From the NCBI GenBank assembly GCA_051306415.1, contig JBPPNE010000214.1:1-15961 (forward strand): 15,961 nt of DNA, in the 5' to 3' direction. The notes beneath the pieces were generated by a model. The model had not been told where the DNA came from, searched no databases, and was given only the letters and a program-made list of their open reading frames with translations. Origin of the DNA: CBDDRG01 sp051306415. GTDB taxonomy: Bacteria > Pseudomonadota > Gammaproteobacteria > Pseudomonadales > Porticoccaceae. The position numbers were made by a program, and so were the translations under genes. Shown one piece after another: positions 1 through 7,407 of the stretch. Positions within the stretch are counted from its first letter, which is position 1, and each line of letters opens with the position of its first letter.

Positions 1-304
1 TTCAGTAGCCCGTCAGGCCCCGGTTCACGTTCTCCGTCGAGAGGCATAAACTCAGAGACGCCCATGAAGGCGCCTTTTGTCCGCGCTGGCCGGAGGCCGG
101 GGAGTGGAGTTAAAGTCCGAGCCGATGTGGATCTTCTATAGTTACTGTTATGGTTACTGCCGGATCGCGGTTTGACCAATAGTTTAAGCGTGCTGGTCAC
201 TGCCTCCAACTCACTGCCTCCAACTCACTGCCTCCCACTCCTGCCTCCAATTCAATGCCACACTCGATCGAAGTTCGGCGTACCACCGGGCTTGACGCGC
301 AACC
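1..304. other. Left-edge non-coding or unassigned stretch
   Basis: No gene can be supported here. The last part holds a tandem repeat (199-253). On the minus strand an ATG at 65 (or 47) opens a frame that stays open to position 1, giving about 21 residues, but it has no clear ribosome binding site and no recognisable similarity. On the plus strand, frame 1 is open from 1 to 139-141 but its translation is low-complexity (Ser, Pro, Gly, Arg) and unconvincing. A GGCGCC palindrome followed by TTTT lies near 70-80, too weak to call a terminator. Confidence 0.4.
199..253. repeat. 14-bp tandem repeat, four units
   Basis: The unit ACTGCCTCCAACTC occurs at 199-212 and 213-226 as perfect copies, at 227-240 with one A-to-C change, and at 241-253 as a 13-base copy lacking the first A and ending in ATTC. 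It lies about 50 bases past the stop codon of the leftward monooxygenase gene, outside any supported coding frame. Copies adjoin with no spacer, so this is a short tandem repeat and not a CRISPR. Confidence 0.85.
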
Positions 305-1432
305 TCAGTTCGCAAAATGCGGCATGACTTCGCGGGCGAAGAGTTCGACGGAGGCGTTGAGTTTTTCCGGCGCCAGAATTGCCTGCGGCAGCAACAGGAA
401 CACCTCGTCCAGCGGCACCGCCTTGCCGACGGCTTCGATGCGGCGCTTGAGGGTTTCCGGCGAACCGACGAGCAGTTCCGGCACGCCCTGGCCGAAAGGT
501 TTCATCCAGGTGTCCCACATCCAGGCCATGTCCTGGTGCCAGTCCCAGGCCTGGGCGTCGGTCGGTGCGCAGACCATGACGCCGCCCCAGCAGGCCTGTT
601 CTGCTGGCGCGAAGTCGTTGCCGCAGCGCCTGGCTTCGTCGCCCCACTCCCGCCACAGCAATTGCAGGAAGTCCAGGTTGTCGGCGAGCACAATGGGCCG
701 GCCCTTGTGTTTGGCCCAGAATTTCGCCGAGCGCAGGCTGTGGGAAAAGCCGCCATACAGCGGAATTTCGCGCTGCCAGGGACGCGGTGCGATGCCGATT
801 TGATCGACCCGCATGTCGGCGCTGACGCCCTGGCCGTAGTTGGCGTAGACGGGGTGATCGTGGGGATTGCGAAAATCGGGAGTGGGAAAATTCCAGTACT
901 TGCCGCGGTGCTGGAAGGTGTCCTCCCGCAGCGCCTTCAGCACGATGTCGACGAACTCGGCGAAGTATTCACGATTGTCTTCGTCGACCGGGCTCTTGGC
1001 GTTCCAGGGTCCGACCGCCTGCAATTGCGGCTGAATGCGGAAGTTGTCGAGCCAGCGCGCCTGATAGCCGCGCACCAGGCCGACACCGAGGCGCCCGCCG
1101 AGCATGCAATCGAGGGTCGCAATTTTTTCCGCGGTGACCAATGGGTTGTTGGTGGTGGACACGAATCCGCAGGGGATGATGCGCAGCTTCCTGCTGTGCT
1201 GGCCGAACCACATCGCCATCAGGCAGGGGTCGTTGGCGGCTTCAAAGCCTTCGATTTGCAGATGGTGTTCGGGGTGCCCGAAGCCGAAGTAACCGGTGTC
1301 GTCGGCGAGACGGACGGTAGCGGCGAGCTCGCCCAGCATGCGGCGGTAGCGGGTGGCGTCTTTGCCCGCCATGCCGGCTTCGAGCTCCTCGCGGCGACCC
1401 ACGGTGCAGTAGACAAACAGATTGAATTTCAT
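305..1432 (-). CDS. LLM-class flavin-dependent oxidoreductase (luciferase-like monooxygenase)
   Basis: The 375-residue protein matches the bacterial luciferase-like monooxygenase superfamily, whose members form a TIM barrel and use reduced flavin (FMNH2 or F420H2) with O2 to oxidise small organic substrates. Visible signatures are the GHPEHH segment at about residues 52-57, where luciferase-type proteins carry an EHH flavin/active-site motif, and the NNPLVTAEKIATLD...GGRLGVGLVRG block at about 95-122, which is typical of the superfamily core. Length is normal. The ATG is preceded by CTGGAG about five bases upstream, a reasonable ribosome binding site. It lies 63 bp downstream of the DoxX-like gene on the same strand and may be co-transcribed with it. 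Substrate and electron-donating reductase cannot be told from sequence. Confidence 0.88.
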   Translation of the reverse strand: MKFNLFVYCTVGRREELEAGMAGKDATRYRRMLGELAATVRLADDTGYFGFGHPEHHLQIEGFEAANDPCLMAMWFGQHSRKLRIIPCGFVSTTNNPLVTAEKIATLDCMLGGRLGVGLVRGYQARWLDNFRIQPQLQAVGPWNAKSPVDEDNREYFAEFVDIVLKALREDTFQHRGKYWNFPTPDFRNPHDHPVYANYGQGVSADMRVDQIGIAPRPWQREIPLYGGFSHSLRSAKFWAKHKGRPIVLADNLDFLQLLWREWGDEARRCGNDFAPAEQACWGGVMVCAPTDAQAWDWHQDMAWMWDTWMKPFGQGVPELLVGSPETLKRRIEAVGKAVPLDEVFLLLPQAILAPEKLNASVELFAREVMPHFAN

Positions 1433-1495
1433 CGTGGCTCCAGTTGGTGCAGGTAGGGCAACGGCGACGGCGCGTCAACACGCTGCGGACAGATT

Positions 1496-2167
1496 TCAGG
1501 CGGTGGCTGGCCGGTCGCGCCAATACAGTCGCGCCAGCCAGTAGTCGACGCTGAAGAAGCGTCCGCCGCCGGTGAAGAACAGGCTCAGCAACATGATGAA
1601 GTAGGTGGCGGCGAATTCGATGCCGTTATTGAGGATGACAAAACCGCCGCGTTCGGTGAGCCAGTCGTAGTTGCCATTTTCTTTCAGCAGCCGTTTTGCC
1701 GCAGCCACGCGCTCACCTACTTCAATACTGTTGTCGAGACTGCGCTGGGCCGCGGGAATGCCGACAGCGGCGAGAATTTTCGCGGTGCTGGTATCCGGAT
1801 CGCCGGGGGCGATGGCAAACCAGCCGTGTTCCCAGTGCACGGTGGCGGTGGCGACGGCCATCGAGATCATCAGCGGTACCGCGAACCAGCGCACCGCGAA
1901 GCCAATCAGCAATGCCGCGCCGCCCACCAGTTCACTGGTCGCTGCGAGCGTCACCATCAGCCTGGGTACAGGCAGGCCGAGGCCGAATTCGGTATCGCCG
2001 AACCAGCCGACCATGGCATCGAACTGGACAAATTTGTGCAGGCCCGCCGCCATCATGATGGGGGCGAGGTAGAGGCGCAGCAGCAAGGGCGCGATGCCGT
2101 CGAGGTACTTGAGGCGGTCAAACAGCGCGCGGTGTAGACAAGTGTAGCGGGCGACAAGGCTGTTCAT
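1496..2167 (-). CDS. DoxX family integral membrane protein
   Basis: This 223-residue protein has four hydrophobic segments (about 26-44, 68-90, 94-112 and 178-199) in the DoxX-like pattern, including the early LRLYLAPIMMAAGLHKF segment and the TSELVGGAALLIGF segment. DoxX-like proteins are small membrane proteins linked in different systems to quinone or thiol redox chemistry, or to maturation of copper-binding peptides (HvfX type). It is longer than the common 130-160 residue forms because of a soluble insert at about 113-177, between the third and fourth segments. No DUF2282, MNIO or HvfC-type genes are next to it, so an HvfX role is not supported by context. A candidate ECF-type promoter lies 84 bp upstream of the start. 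It is followed after 63 bp by the flavin monooxygenase gene. Family assignment is good; function is unknown. Confidence 0.8.
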   Translation of the reverse strand: MNSLVARYTCLHRALFDRLKYLDGIAPLLLRLYLAPIMMAAGLHKFVQFDAMVGWFGDTEFGLGLPVPRLMVTLAATSELVGGAALLIGFAVRWFAVPLMISMAVATATVHWEHGWFAIAPGDPDTSTAKILAAVGIPAAQRSLDNSIEVGERVAAAKRLLKENGNYDWLTERGGFVILNNGIEFAATYFIMLLSLFFTGGGRFFSVDYWLARLYWRDRPATA

Positions 2168-2250
2168 GGTGTGTTCCGGTGATGTCGGTGTTGGTTTCGC
2201 CCTTGGCGAGTCTGTCGCGAGGGAGCCGGGCCGGTCAAAGACCGATGCAA

Positions 2251-2279
2251 TACGACTCTTTCAACGCTGGGTTGTTACA
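2251..2279 (-). promoter_or_regulatory. Candidate ECF-sigma-like promoter for the DoxX-like gene
   Basis: Read on the minus strand, TGTAACAA (2279-2272) is followed after 17 bases by CGTA (2254-2251). An AAC-containing -35 and a CGT-containing -10 are the general pattern of many ECF sigma factor promoters. A small inverted repeat CGGTC-AAA-GACCG (2232-2244) follows about seven bases after the -10, near the expected transcription start. The site is 84 bp upstream of the DoxX-like ATG. No sigma factor gene is in the window, and the motif is short enough to occur by chance. Confidence 0.3.
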
Positions 2280-2326
2280 GCCGGGCGCAGGAGCTTGCGG
2301 ATGCTTTGGTCGCACCCGAACCGCGA

Positions 2327-3898
2327 CTAGATGGCGGACGAGCGCGCCTCTTTTTCCTCGATCTTCTCAACCGCGGCGATCTCTACGCGCGCGGATTGGC
2401 GCGGCGCGAGCGCCCCGTAGTAATCACTCAGTCGTACCGATTGGCCCATCTCGACGACGATGTGCATGTGATCGCGGGTCAGTTCGCGCGGTTCGCGGAC
2501 CCCACAGGAGTGCGCGATGACACCGACCTCCGTCACCATGCCACTGACATAATTGGCCACCCGCTCCGCCTTGTCGATGGGATCGAGTCCCTTGTGCAGA
2601 TGCGGGTCGTGAGTGGTGACGCCGGTCGGGCAGGTGTTTTGGTGGCATTGCATCGCCTGAATGCAGCCGAGGGCGAACATGAACCCGCGCGCGGACACCA
2701 CGAAATCGGCGCCCACCGCGAGTGCCCAGCAGACATCGGCCGGGTTGACCAGCTTGCCGGCCGCGATGATCCTGATGCGCTCGCGCAGGCCGTGCTCGGC
2801 GAGTTTATCAATCACCATCGGCAGACTTTCGCGGATGCTCAGGCCGGCATTGTCGAGCAGGCTTTGCGGGGCTGCGCCGGTGCCGCCGTCGCCGCTGTCG
2901 ATAGTGATAAAATCGGGCGCGCAGACGTCGGCGCCGCGCTGGTCGATGGCGGTGAACAACTCGTCAAAAAACGCCAGGCTGCCGACCACCAGCTTGAAGC
3001 CGACGGGTTTGCCGGTGAGTTCGCGAAGGTGGACAATCTTGTCGAGCAATTGGTCGACACTTCGGATGTCCAGATGGCCATTAGGGCTGATGGAGCTTTG
3101 GCCGGCGGGAATGCCGCGGATCGCCGCCACCTCCTCGGTGACCTTGACCGCGGGCAGAATGCCGCCCTTGCCCGGCTTGGCGCCCTGGCTGATCTTGATC
3201 TCGAGCATCTTCACCTGGGGGCGGCTGGCGAGTTCGAGCAGGCGCTCATCGCTCAGCAGGCCATTGGCGTCGCGCACGCCGTAGTTCGCGGTGCCGATCT
3301 GAAAGACGAGATCGCATCCCCCTTCGAGGTGGTAGGGAGAAAGGCCTCCCTCACCGGTATTCAACCAGCAGCCGGCTTTGCTGGCGCCCCGCGACAGCGC
3401 CTTGACCGCGGGCATCGAGATGGCGCCAAAACTCATCGCGGAGATGTTGAAAAAAGACGCGGTCTGATAGGGCTGCCGACAGTGCGGCCCGATCGTGAGT
3501 ACTCGCGGTGCGACTGAATCTTCCTCCAGCGTGGGGAACGGGTGGGGTATCAGCAGCAGGGTGCCCGGCGTGTTCATGCTCTGGGTGGAGCCGAAGGCAA
3601 CCGTGGTGTCTACCTTTTTGGCGGCGCGATAGACCCAGGAGCGCTGGCTGCGGTTGAACGGCATCTCCTCGCGGTCCATCGCGTAGAAGTATTGGCGAAA
3701 GAATTGCCCGAGGTTTTCGAGGAAATAGCGTAGGCGACCGATGATTGGATAGTTGCGGCGGATCGCATGCTGGGTCTGGTTGATATCCACCAGGTACATC
3801 ACTACCAGTGCAATGACGCCGAGGATGATCGCGAGCAACACCAGCGTCGCGATGACTTCGAAGACGACGATCAAGGGATGGAGGAGATTGTCGTTCAT
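2327..3898 (-). CDS. FMN-binding glutamate-synthase-domain protein, membrane-anchored
   Basis: The 523-residue product resembles the FMN-binding synthase domain of the glutamate synthase large subunit, found here without the amidotransferase domain. Residues about 8-37 form one strong transmembrane helix. The catalytic barrel follows, with the flavin-domain hallmark SGDGGTGAAP at about 335-344 and GQSSISPNGHLDI at about 266-278. Cysteines C412, C418 and C423 form C-x5-C-x4-C inside GCIQAMQCHQNTCPTGV, the 3Fe-4S ligand pattern of glutamate synthase. The frame extends upstream of 3898 without a stop, but that extension would overlap the divergent MATE gene and does not look like the family. The ATG at 3898 puts the membrane helix at the N terminus; its ribosome binding site is weak. 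Members of this stand-alone family are usually annotated 'FMN-binding glutamate synthase family', but whether they make glutamate is not established. It lies 159 bp upstream of the DoxX-like gene, same strand. Confidence 0.88.
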   Translation of the reverse strand: MNDNLLHPLIVVFEVIATLVLLAIILGVIALVVMYLVDINQTQHAIRRNYPIIGRLRYFLENLGQFFRQYFYAMDREEMPFNRSQRSWVYRAAKKVDTTVAFGSTQSMNTPGTLLLIPHPFPTLEEDSVAPRVLTIGPHCRQPYQTASFFNISAMSFGAISMPAVKALSRGASKAGCWLNTGEGGLSPYHLEGGCDLVFQIGTANYGVRDANGLLSDERLLELASRPQVKMLEIKISQGAKPGKGGILPAVKVTEEVAAIRGIPAGQSSISPNGHLDIRSVDQLLDKIVHLRELTGKPVGFKLVVGSLAFFDELFTAIDQRGADVCAPDFITIDSGDGGTGAAPQSLLDNAGLSIRESLPMVIDKLAEHGLRERIRIIAAGKLVNPADVCWALAVGADFVVSARGFMFALGCIQAMQCHQNTCPTGVTTHDPHLHKGLDPIDKAERVANYVSGMVTEVGVIAHSCGVREPRELTRDHMHIVVEMGQSVRLSDYYGALAPRQSARVEIAAVEKIEEKEARSSAI

Positions 3899-3949
3899 GG
3901 CCAATGATCCGCCGAGGTTGGCTAGTGGTGGCCGACAAAATAATTGAAA

Positions 3950-5377
3950 ATGCCCGCCCTTGCCACACGGAATCCAACCTTGCCCGCCACCTTCATCCAC
4001 CGTGCCCTCGCCCCTGCGGATGTCCTGCGCATGCTTCGCCTCGCGCTGCCGATTACGTTGGGGCAACTCGCGGTGGTCGGCATGACGGTGACCGACATCC
4101 TGGTTGCCGGTCGCGCCAGCACCGACGATCTGGCCGCGGTCACCCTTGGCAGCACGGTTTTCAACCTTTCGATTATGCTGGTGATCGGCATTGTGCTCGC
4201 CAACTCGCCAATCACCGGGCAGGCGCACGGCGCCGGTGATTTCGTCGGCGTGCGCCGACAATTGCAGAATTGCCTGTGGCTGTCGCTACCCCTCGGCCTG
4301 TTCGCCGCCGCCTGCATCGCGGTGGGTATCGGCATTCTCGCCCACATCGGCACTACGCCCGTGATCGCGGCGATTGCGCGGGGTTATCTGTGGCCCATGC
4401 TCGGCAGCGGATTTTTGATGCCCTTCATGCTGGCCTTCCGCACCAGCTTCGAGGGCATGGGTCACGCCCGCCCGGCGATGCTGTTCAATGTGCTCGGCTT
4501 TGCGCTGAACATCCCGTTGGCTTTCGCGCTGGTGCAGGGCTGGTGGGGTTTGCCGGCCATGGGCGGTGCCGGCTGCGGTTGGGCGACATTGATCGTGGTG
4601 TTGCTGATCGTCGTCAGCGAGGCCTTGTACGCCCACTTCTCCGTCACTTTCGCACGCTATCGATTGTTTGCCGCCGCCGGCCTGCCGCGCTGGTCGGTGA
4701 TCCGCGAAACCCTGCGCATCGGTCTGCCGATCGGCGGCGCCATTCTCGCCGAGGGCGGCTTTTTCCTGCTGATTCCACTGTTGGTTGCCCCCTTGGGTGC
4801 GGTCGTTGTCAGTGGCCACGCGGTGGCCATCACCGTCGACTGGATGATGTTCATGGTGCCCCTGGGCATCAGTCAGGCGATCGCCGTGCTGGTCGCCAAC
4901 GCAATTGGCCAGCACGACGCGGTCAACGCCCGGCGTGTGTGCGCAACCGGGCTGGTATTGACGACGACGATCGCCTTGGTGCAAGCCAGCGTCGTCATCC
5001 TGTTTCGGGAACCGATCGCCGCTCTTTACAGCGAGGACACCGGTGTTCGCGCGCTGGCGTCACATCTGCTGATGTATGCGGCGGCGTTTCGGGTATTCGA
5101 TGCGATCAACGTCGGCGGCAATGGTGCGCTGCGCGGTTACCAGGACACCCGCATCACGCTGGTGCTGGCGCTGTCCGCCTATTGGATTGTCGGCTTCCCG
5201 CTGTCCTATTCCCTCGCCCTTACCTCGGTCTGGGGTCAGCCGATGGGAGTCGAAGGCTTCTGGGTGGGTATGGTCGTTACTTTGGCGCTGACTGCCTGTC
5301 TTACCACCACGCGGGTACGGCGGACGTCGCGGCGCGCGATCGGCATCGCTGCTGGCGGTCACCCAGTGAATGTGTAG
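3950..5377 (+). CDS. MATE family efflux transporter (NorM/DinF-like)
   Basis: This 475-residue protein is hydrophobic throughout, with about twelve membrane segments, the usual size and topology for MATE exporters, which expel cationic drugs, dyes or metabolites using Na+ or H+ gradients. The first helix contains LRLALPITLGQLAVVGMTVTDILVAGR, and the pattern repeats in the second half (ETLRIGLPIGGAILAEGGFF), as expected for the two-lobed fold. I chose the ATG at 3950; an in-frame TTG at 3944 would add two residues. Neither has a good Shine-Dalgarno sequence. The gene diverges from the FMN/Fe-S protein gene over only 51 bp, so the promoters of both probably overlap or lie partly inside the neighbour's coding sequence. 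Substrate is unknown. Confidence 0.9.
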   Translation: MPALATRNPTLPATFIHRALAPADVLRMLRLALPITLGQLAVVGMTVTDILVAGRASTDDLAAVTLGSTVFNLSIMLVIGIVLANSPITGQAHGAGDFVGVRRQLQNCLWLSLPLGLFAAACIAVGIGILAHIGTTPVIAAIARGYLWPMLGSGFLMPFMLAFRTSFEGMGHARPAMLFNVLGFALNIPLAFALVQGWWGLPAMGGAGCGWATLIVVLLIVVSEALYAHFSVTFARYRLFAAAGLPRWSVIRETLRIGLPIGGAILAEGGFFLLIPLLVAPLGAVVVSGHAVAITVDWMMFMVPLGISQAIAVLVANAIGQHDAVNARRVCATGLVLTTTIALVQASVVILFREPIAALYSEDTGVRALASHLLMYAAAFRVFDAINVGGNGALRGYQDTRITLVLALSAYWIVGFPLSYSLALTSVWGQPMGVEGFWVGMVVTLALTACLTTTRVRRTSRRAIGIAAGGHPVNV

Positions 5378-5389
5378 GTAGCGACTTTG

Positions 5390-5440
5390 GGTTGCCCGCC
5401 GGTGAAGCGGCACACTTGCTGCTTGTGCGGATAGGCAACC
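5390..5440. repeat. Nested inverted repeats downstream of the MATE gene
   Basis: GGTTGCC (5390-5396) pairs with GGCAACC (5434-5440), and inside that loop GCACA (5410-5414) pairs with TGTGC (5424-5428). The structure begins 12 bases after the MATE stop codon. It has no trailing T-run, so it is not a standard intrinsic terminator, but it could cap the 3' end of the MATE transcript. Support is limited to the base pairing. Confidence 0.3.
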
Positions 5441-5454
5441 AACACGAATTGCGG

Positions 5455-5554
5455 TCGCGATGGGTGTCGCGATCCGGTAACTGTTCCGCGCTAGAGTCCG
5501 TCATCACGAGGCGCCGCGTGCAGCGATGTGGCGTGTTGGGTGGTCGCCACGACC
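5455..5554. promoter_or_regulatory. Cluster of short palindromes upstream of the CocE-type hydrolase
   Basis: Two copies of the self-complementary hexamer TCGCGA lie at 5455-5460 and 5467-5472, twelve bases apart start to start, together making an inverted repeat about one helical turn in pitch. A further inverted repeat GGTCG-CCA-CGACC lies at 5542-5554, 60 bases before the hydrolase start. These could be regulator-binding sites for the hydrolase gene. No convincing -35/-10 pair was seen. GC-rich DNA gives short palindromes by chance, so this is tentative. Confidence 0.25.
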
Positions 5555-5599
5555 GCGACGGACGCTTAGCTCCATCAGTAAAAACGCAGCCCATCCAGT

Positions 5600-5607
5600 G
5601 GAGGTGA
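5600..5607 (+). promoter_or_regulatory. Strong ribosome binding site deciding a GTG start
   Basis: GGAGGTGA is a near-perfect Shine-Dalgarno sequence, six bases before the GTG at 5614. It fixes the start of the CocE-type hydrolase at a non-ATG codon; the next in-frame ATG codons fall inside the conserved N-terminal strand of the family. Confidence 0.85.
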
Positions 5608-5613
5608 TTTGCC

Positions 5614-7344
5614 GTGAGTATCATCATTGACAAGAACGTGGCCATGCCGATGCGTGACGGCACCCTGTTGCGGGCCGATATCTATCGCCCGGCGGATGAC
5701 GCTCGCCACCCGGTACTGTTGCAGCGAACGCCCTACAACAAGGAGCTCTGGCTGATCACCGCGATGACCTTGGATCCGGTGCGTGCCGCGGCCGCTGGGT
5801 TCGTGGTAATCATTCAGGACGTGCGCTCGCGCTGGGCCTCCGATGGCGGCGTGTTTTTCCCCTATCGCGACGAGGAGACCGACAGTGCCGACTCCATCGA
5901 TTGGGTGTCGCGGCAGGACTTCTGCGACGGCAATGTCGGTTGCTACGGGCTCTCGTACATGGGCGGCACCACCTGGCTCGGTGCGGTGTCCGGTCACGCG
6001 GCGCTGAAGGCGATCTCGCCGACCACGGCGCCCAACGATTTCTGGCGCAACCACTTCTGGCGCGGCGGCGCGCTGCACATTGCGACGCTGGCGAGTTGGG
6101 CGCTGCGCACTATCGGCCTGGGCGCGCTGTTTCGCTCCGGCAAGCCGCTGCCCGAACTTGGCGCCCGGTTGGTGGAGCTGGTCGATGCGATCGATGGCTT
6201 CGACGCGATGATCCGCCATCGTCCCCTCAACGAACTACCGGCGGGCCATCGCGAGGATGACCGCTTCGTGCCGTTTTTCTATGAGCTCATCACGCATACC
6301 GAGCCGGATGCCTGGACCGATGGCATTCTGTTTCACAGTCGCTATGAGAAAGTGGGGGTGCCGGTGTTGATTCTTGCCGGCTGGCACGATTTGCTGCTCG
6401 GCGCGGACCTGGAAAATTTCGTCGGTATGAAAGCGAGCGCTGCGACCCCGGCGGCGCGCCAGCACACCCGCATCATCATCGGGCCCTGGTCCCACGGCAT
6501 GTTCATGAACCTGGTTGGCCAGGTGGATTTCGGCTTTCGCAGCAGCGGCTTGTTCCTGGACTTGAAGGAAGACCTGACGACGCTGCAATTGCGCTGGTTC
6601 AGCCGTTGGCTGAAAGAGGAACAAAATGGTATCGAACACGAGGCGCCGGTGCGCCTGTTCGTCCAGGGCATCAACCGTTGGCGGGATGAGCAGGAGTGGC
6701 CACTGCGGAGGACTCGCTATATGCCTTGGTATCTCGGGTCGGGCGGTCTGTTTGCGGAGGCCGCGCCCGCGGTGGATGCAAGCCCGGACTGCTATGTCTA
6801 CGACCCGGAAGACCCATGCCCCACCTGTGGTGGCAACTTGCTGATGCCCCCGCAGTACACGCCAGGTCCGTTGGATCAGGCACCGATTCTCGCGCGGCGA
6901 GATGTGCTGATCTACACCTCGGCGCCGCTGGTGGAAGATGTCGAGGTCACCGGGCCGGTGAGATGCTTGCTCTACGCCAGCACCAGTGGACGGGACACCG
7001 ATTGGATCGTGAAATTATGCGAGGTGCGGCCCGACGGTCGGACGTTCAACGTCTGCGACGGCGTGCTGCGCGCATCGCACCAAGTCAGAGCAGCGGGAGG
7101 GGCTTTTGCCCCAGGAGAGATCATTTGTTGGGACATTGATCTGTGGGCAACGGCGATGGTATTCCAGGCCGGGCATCGCCTGCGGGTCATTGTCACTTCC
7201 AGCGATTTTCCGCGCTATGACCGCAATCCCAATACCGGGGAGTCGGGCGTAGCAGCCGCGGGCGGGGTGCCGGCGTTGCAGCGGATCTACCACGATGCTG
7301 ATCATCCCTCACACTTTATCTTGCCCGTGATCCCGCGCGGGTAG
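5614..7344 (+). CDS. CocE/NonD family hydrolase (X-Pro dipeptidyl-peptidase S15-like)
   Basis: The 576-residue protein fits the CocE/NonD family, related to cocaine esterase, glutaryl-7-ACA acylase and X-Pro dipeptidyl peptidases: serine hydrolases acting on esters or amides. The N-terminal alpha/beta-hydrolase domain opens with the family pattern MRDGTLLRADIYRP. The nucleophile elbow GLSYMG places the catalytic serine at S114; D259 (AGWHD) and H294 (GPWSHG) complete a triad with the spacing expected of cocaine esterase relatives. Residues from about 320 to the end form the beta-rich C-terminal domain typical of the family. No signal peptide is visible, so it is probably cytoplasmic. It has its own 236-bp upstream region and a strong ribosome binding site, and is convergent with the downstream hydrolase across 63 bp. 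The stop is preceded by a CCCGCGCGGG palindrome (7332-7341). The natural substrate cannot be inferred. Confidence 0.92.
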   Translation: MSIIIDKNVAMPMRDGTLLRADIYRPADDARHPVLLQRTPYNKELWLITAMTLDPVRAAAAGFVVIIQDVRSRWASDGGVFFPYRDEETDSADSIDWVSRQDFCDGNVGCYGLSYMGGTTWLGAVSGHAALKAISPTTAPNDFWRNHFWRGGALHIATLASWALRTIGLGALFRSGKPLPELGARLVELVDAIDGFDAMIRHRPLNELPAGHREDDRFVPFFYELITHTEPDAWTDGILFHSRYEKVGVPVLILAGWHDLLLGADLENFVGMKASAATPAARQHTRIIIGPWSHGMFMNLVGQVDFGFRSSGLFLDLKEDLTTLQLRWFSRWLKEEQNGIEHEAPVRLFVQGINRWRDEQEWPLRRTRYMPWYLGSGGLFAEAAPAVDASPDCYVYDPEDPCPTCGGNLLMPPQYTPGPLDQAPILARRDVLIYTSAPLVEDVEVTGPVRCLLYASTSGRDTDWIVKLCEVRPDGRTFNVCDGVLRASHQVRAAGGAFAPGEIICWDIDLWATAMVFQAGHRLRVIVTSSDFPRYDRNPNTGESGVAAAGGVPALQRIYHDADHPSHFILPVIPRG

Positions 7345-7407
7345 CCAGTCGTCGCTGTCGATTTGGTCGATTCGCCGGCGGTGTCGAGGCTTCTTGGTCG
7401 GACCCAG

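Noticed and set aside
1..65. Possible N terminus of a leftward gene (ATG at 65 or 47)
   Set aside because: Only about 21 residues are visible, with no ribosome binding site or family signal. It cannot be told from chance.
199..253. CRISPR array
   Set aside because: Units are 14 bp and directly adjoining, with no spacers and no cas genes nearby.
317..1456. Long plus-strand open frame (379 codons) opposite the monooxygenase gene
   Set aside because: It is antisense to a clear luciferase-like family gene, and its translation has no family pattern. GC-rich genes often leave long antisense frames.
2306..3517. Long plus-strand open frame (403 codons) opposite the FMN/Fe-S gene
   Set aside because: Antisense shadow of a gene with clear family motifs; the product is Ala/Arg/Asp-rich and unrecognisable.
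4270..5607. 445-codon plus-strand frame overlapping the MATE gene
   Set aside because: Arg/Pro/His-rich translation in an alternative frame of a well-supported transporter gene. Its apparent run into the hydrolase upstream gap is chance.
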